Of a stretch of 64,000 nt of DNA, positions 57,545 through 64,000 are shown piece by piece (positions within the stretch are counted from its first letter, which is position 1; each line of letters begins with the position of its first letter). The DNA lies in NCBI GenBank assembly GCA_018350325.1, contig JAEVLN010000004.1, forward strand, positions 620,001 to 684,000, given 5' to 3'. The notes beneath the pieces are model-generated. The model did no database searches. It was not told the origin of the DNA and was given only the letters and a program-made list of their open reading frames with translations. The DNA is from Globodera rostochiensis (lineage: Eukaryota > Nematoda > Chromadorea > Rhabditida > Heteroderidae). The translations under genes and the position numbers were made by a program.

Positions 57545-58540
57545 GAAGAATACTTGTACCTCACCAAATCCCACAAATTATATATCAATCGACTCCTCTC
57601 TAAGCTTAACGCATTTGACGAAAACCACTTTGAAGCAAGTTATGAGCCCGGGACTGAAGTGTCTTTTTGACTGGGGACTCAGTTGGCCATTGATTAAAAA
57701 ATGGGCAAAATCACTTATATAGGGCTTAAAACTCGCACGGAGCATTTTTAGCTTGTAAAAAAGCGGTGGAAAATTGGAAAATGCAGCAAAAGCATCATTT
57801 AAACCGCTTAGACTTAGATAAAAATAGTAGACCCCGCCCTCCGTCTCTGCTTGACGTGTTGTGGTGGGGTTTTCATCTGTCACTTGCTGGCGCAGTTGCA
57901 TTTGGCCCTCCCTTATCTAATAGAACCATTAATAGCCTCCGGCAAACTTGCCGATTCGTGAACGCGCGGGTGAAGTTTTCAATTTTTAAAAACATTTTCT
58001 TAGTATCGCCTTTTCTAGTGTCACATTTGCGGTGTCGCATTTTCTGGTGTCGCATCTTCTGTTGTCGCATTTTCCGGCTACCAAATCATGGGTTTCTGGC
58101 TGTTTTTGAAAAATAATTCATCTTTATCTCTGACTTTTGTCATTTTCGAAAAAAATCGAGGTTTTTCGTAATTTATTGAAATAACTTTTTCACAAATTTT
58201 CTAATTGTTAGCTTTAGCTTAAAATAGCCCTTAAGAGCTTGGAGCTTTTGAATGACATCTTGTGTGTTTGATTTGGTTGAGTTTAAAAAGAGAGATTTTC
58301 ATGCACTAAAGTGATGTGTACCCCACCACCCCCCCCCCTCCGATGATTTTAGTGTGAGAATACACTTGCCTCAAGGCGAATTATTTAAGCAGCGATTGAT
58401 TATCAAAATGGCAACGAAATAAGCAAAAATTAACAGCAAACATCCGAAAATGGAGAACAAACCCATGATAAATAAGTACAACAACAAAATCATGTACCAA
58501 AAATAAATCAAAAATTTCTGAAGTTGAGAATTGCATCAAA
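57545..58540. other. Intergenic between effector promoter and helicase, no gene seen
   Basis: AT-rich. A short array of TCGCATTTTCTGGTGTCGCA units lies at about 58010-58070, which explains the open frames there. A C run at about 58328-58338 is the only other notable feature. Confidence 0.5.
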
Positions 58541-58545
58541 AAGAG

Positions 58546-62548
<4,003 letters not shown>

Positions 62549-62559
62549 TTTTGTAGCAC

Positions 62560-63570
62560 GCTTTTTTACACTTAATTGTTATGTGAAATGCCAAACTGAA
62601 AGCAGAGGTCACAAGCATTTTAATTGGAACGTTGGATGATTAAACACTAAATTAAATCTTTACAAACAAATTATATGCGAGACAATTTATTACACAAAAG
62701 TTCAATAACCAACGTAATAAAAATGTGTGTCAAAAATTTCCATAAAATGTGAACAGAGAACGAACGGTGGCAAGTAAGTAAACAGAAAAGTTGAGGAGGA
62801 GGCGCCGCCGTCGCGACGAACCGACCAACCCCTTTTCGTTTTGCACATTGTTGATTAAGTGTGTTGTGTGGTGTTCTGCAGCACAAATTGAAGAGGAATA
62901 AAATGATTTTTGAGCTTTTTTGCTGAATGAATGATCAAAGATCCAGGAGTTGGGACATAAATTAAAATATTGGAATAAAACCAAAAGAGAACAAATTGAC
63001 CTAAAGGCACAAAACATCGGATTGCTCAAACAAAAAATATCACTAAATTGGATGAATCTTAAGAATCTTAAGTGTTTTCATGAACGGGAACCCGGGAGAC
63101 AGTTGGATAGCGGCATGGTCTGATCATGATCTAGCTTCATCAATAACATTGTATCAGTTCAAAAATCACAAACACTGATCAAAGCGAATTCATGACACAT
63201 CAGAAGACCAGATCAATGATGAAAGGACAATTTAGCGTTGGGGGGGGGGGGGGGGGGCTGAATTACGGACTTTTCGACAACAAATCCGATAATTTTCACA
63301 ATTTTTGGATCGGGGGGGGGGTCGGCGATGCCTAGGCGTCGCCAAGAAAATTTTGAATTTGTTGGGAAAAATGGTCCAAAAACTGCCTCGCGGAAGGGCA
63401 AAAAATGATCAAAAAAATCAAATTTTTGAGATTTCGAAATTTTCCAAATCGTGATCTGGCCTTCGGCTATGCGAATGGCTGACTCTGTCCATGTCACACA
63501 TACCCGCTCAAAGACAAAATGGAAACACTGATCAATCCAGGCCATCATTATCAATTCTACTCTCACTGAC
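62560..63570. other. Intergenic between helicase and dolichol kinase, no gene seen
   Basis: This is the upstream region of the helicase and the downstream region of the dolichol kinase. It holds a G run of about 18 at 63240-63257 and a GC-rich palindrome (GGCGATGCCTAGGCGTCGCC) at about 63323. No exon-like conservation is visible. Confidence 0.5.
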
Positions 63571-63573
63571 TGA

Positions 63574-64000
63574 TCAGATCAACCATTCAAGCAACCAAAA
63601 TGTGAGCATTGAGCACAGCGGGACCAGAACGTTGTCAAAGCGGGGAAGCTGTGCCTCCACCAATGTGGCAATGAACGCGGCGGCCACCAGCGGCACAGCG
63701 CTCGACACCGAGCAGCACACACCATCGTTTAGCCATGGACGGGTTGAAAACTATGAAAAAAAATTCTGTAATTTCAAAAGTAAAAGAATTTTTTGTCCTT
63801 CAATGCCAAAAATTGAAACTTCTGTCCGCCACGATAGTTTTTAATATTAATTTCTAATTTTTCATGTTGTGCGCCACAACCCCTGTGGAGTTGAACAGCA
63901 GCAACCCTTCGGCAACCACAATTTGTGTGATGAACATGGCCATGGAGCCCTCCACAGTTTTAGCATTTTTTGCAGCACGGCGATGCTGCTGAGAGCTGAA
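63574..64000 (-). CDS. C-terminal part of a probable dolichol kinase
   Basis: Two minus-strand exons, from the right edge to about 63881 and 63750-63574, join in phase 0. The first carries KNAKTVEGSMAMF, matching the KKTxEG signature I associate with dolichol kinases, then a hydrophobic membrane segment (VVAEGLLLF). The second has a membrane segment VPLVAAAFIATLVEA followed by RFDNVLVPL, like the ExxxxQxDNLxLPL end of that family, and stops at 63574. The enzyme would phosphorylate dolichol with CTP in the ER membrane for protein glycosylation. The catalytic N-terminal part lies outside the window. The identification rests on remembered motifs. Confidence 0.72.

Noticed and set aside
63491..63844. 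A 117-codon plus-strand frame near the right edge
   Set aside because: It is antisense to the terminal dolichol-kinase exon, which has matching splice sites and membrane segments.

Overview
This window is eukaryotic and most consistent with a plant-parasitic cyst nematode (Globodera/Heterodera type). It is AT-rich, genes carry many short introns (some GC-AG), and start codons of one secreted family sit directly after TTTTCAG, as expected for spliced-leader acceptors. Each promoter of that family carries clustered ATGCCA, the hexamer described as the dorsal-gland 'DOG box' of cyst nematodes. The organism is inferred from these features; no database was searched.

Layout. Ordinary genes lie at the two ends. 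At the left is a neuropeptide-Y/NPF-like GPCR on the minus strand (from 3655, running off the left edge), with an opposite-strand secreted-protein ORF carrying a 45-bp tandem repeat inside one intron. At the right are a DEAD-box RNA helicase (minus, 62548-58546) and the C-terminus of a probable dolichol kinase (minus, 63574 to the right edge). About 3.7-9.9 kb is AT-rich and shows no credible gene.

The centre (about 10-57 kb) is a cluster of one modular family of putatively secreted effector-like proteins. Five members can be modelled: 11798-10125 (-), 17051-17856 (+), 34480-39450 (+), 43069-45245 (+) and 56777-54471 (-). A sixth at 49472-51654 (+) is a recent tandem copy. Degraded or partial members lie at 14.0-14.9, 18.1-18.3, 19.0-20.4, 22.1-22.7, 24.3-26.7, 28.9-30.3 and 52.0 kb. 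A typical member has a signal peptide plus one helical domain of about 50 residues ending TLxxYLxxI, which is duplicated as a second exon in three members. A short charged exon follows, then several low-complexity Ser/Asn/Gln/Pro/Gly-rich exons (EGFDxTPFLPNQSQST, NFxSGNPGSS, YYGGAMPFQQAP, WSGGNSQNNEGTLESM) and a Lys-rich tail. After the first domain nearly every intron is phase 1, so these exons can be gained, lost or duplicated without breaking frame.

The cluster is actively reshaped. It holds a 54-bp coding VNTR of 20 units, a 6.4-kb tandem duplication (2.2 copies) whose junction removed a splice acceptor, a gene-conversion mosaic in one first exon, a 2.2-kb inverted repeat with arms 17.4 kb apart, and many hAT-like MITEs with 8-bp target-site duplications. 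One MITE has its empty site elsewhere in the window. Fragments of the neighbouring helicase are scattered through the cluster at 23.4, 28.1-28.6 and 53.6-54.0 kb. Together these make the region look like a fast-evolving effector locus with a reusable promoter cassette and symmetric exons. Function, expression and secretion are inference from sequence.
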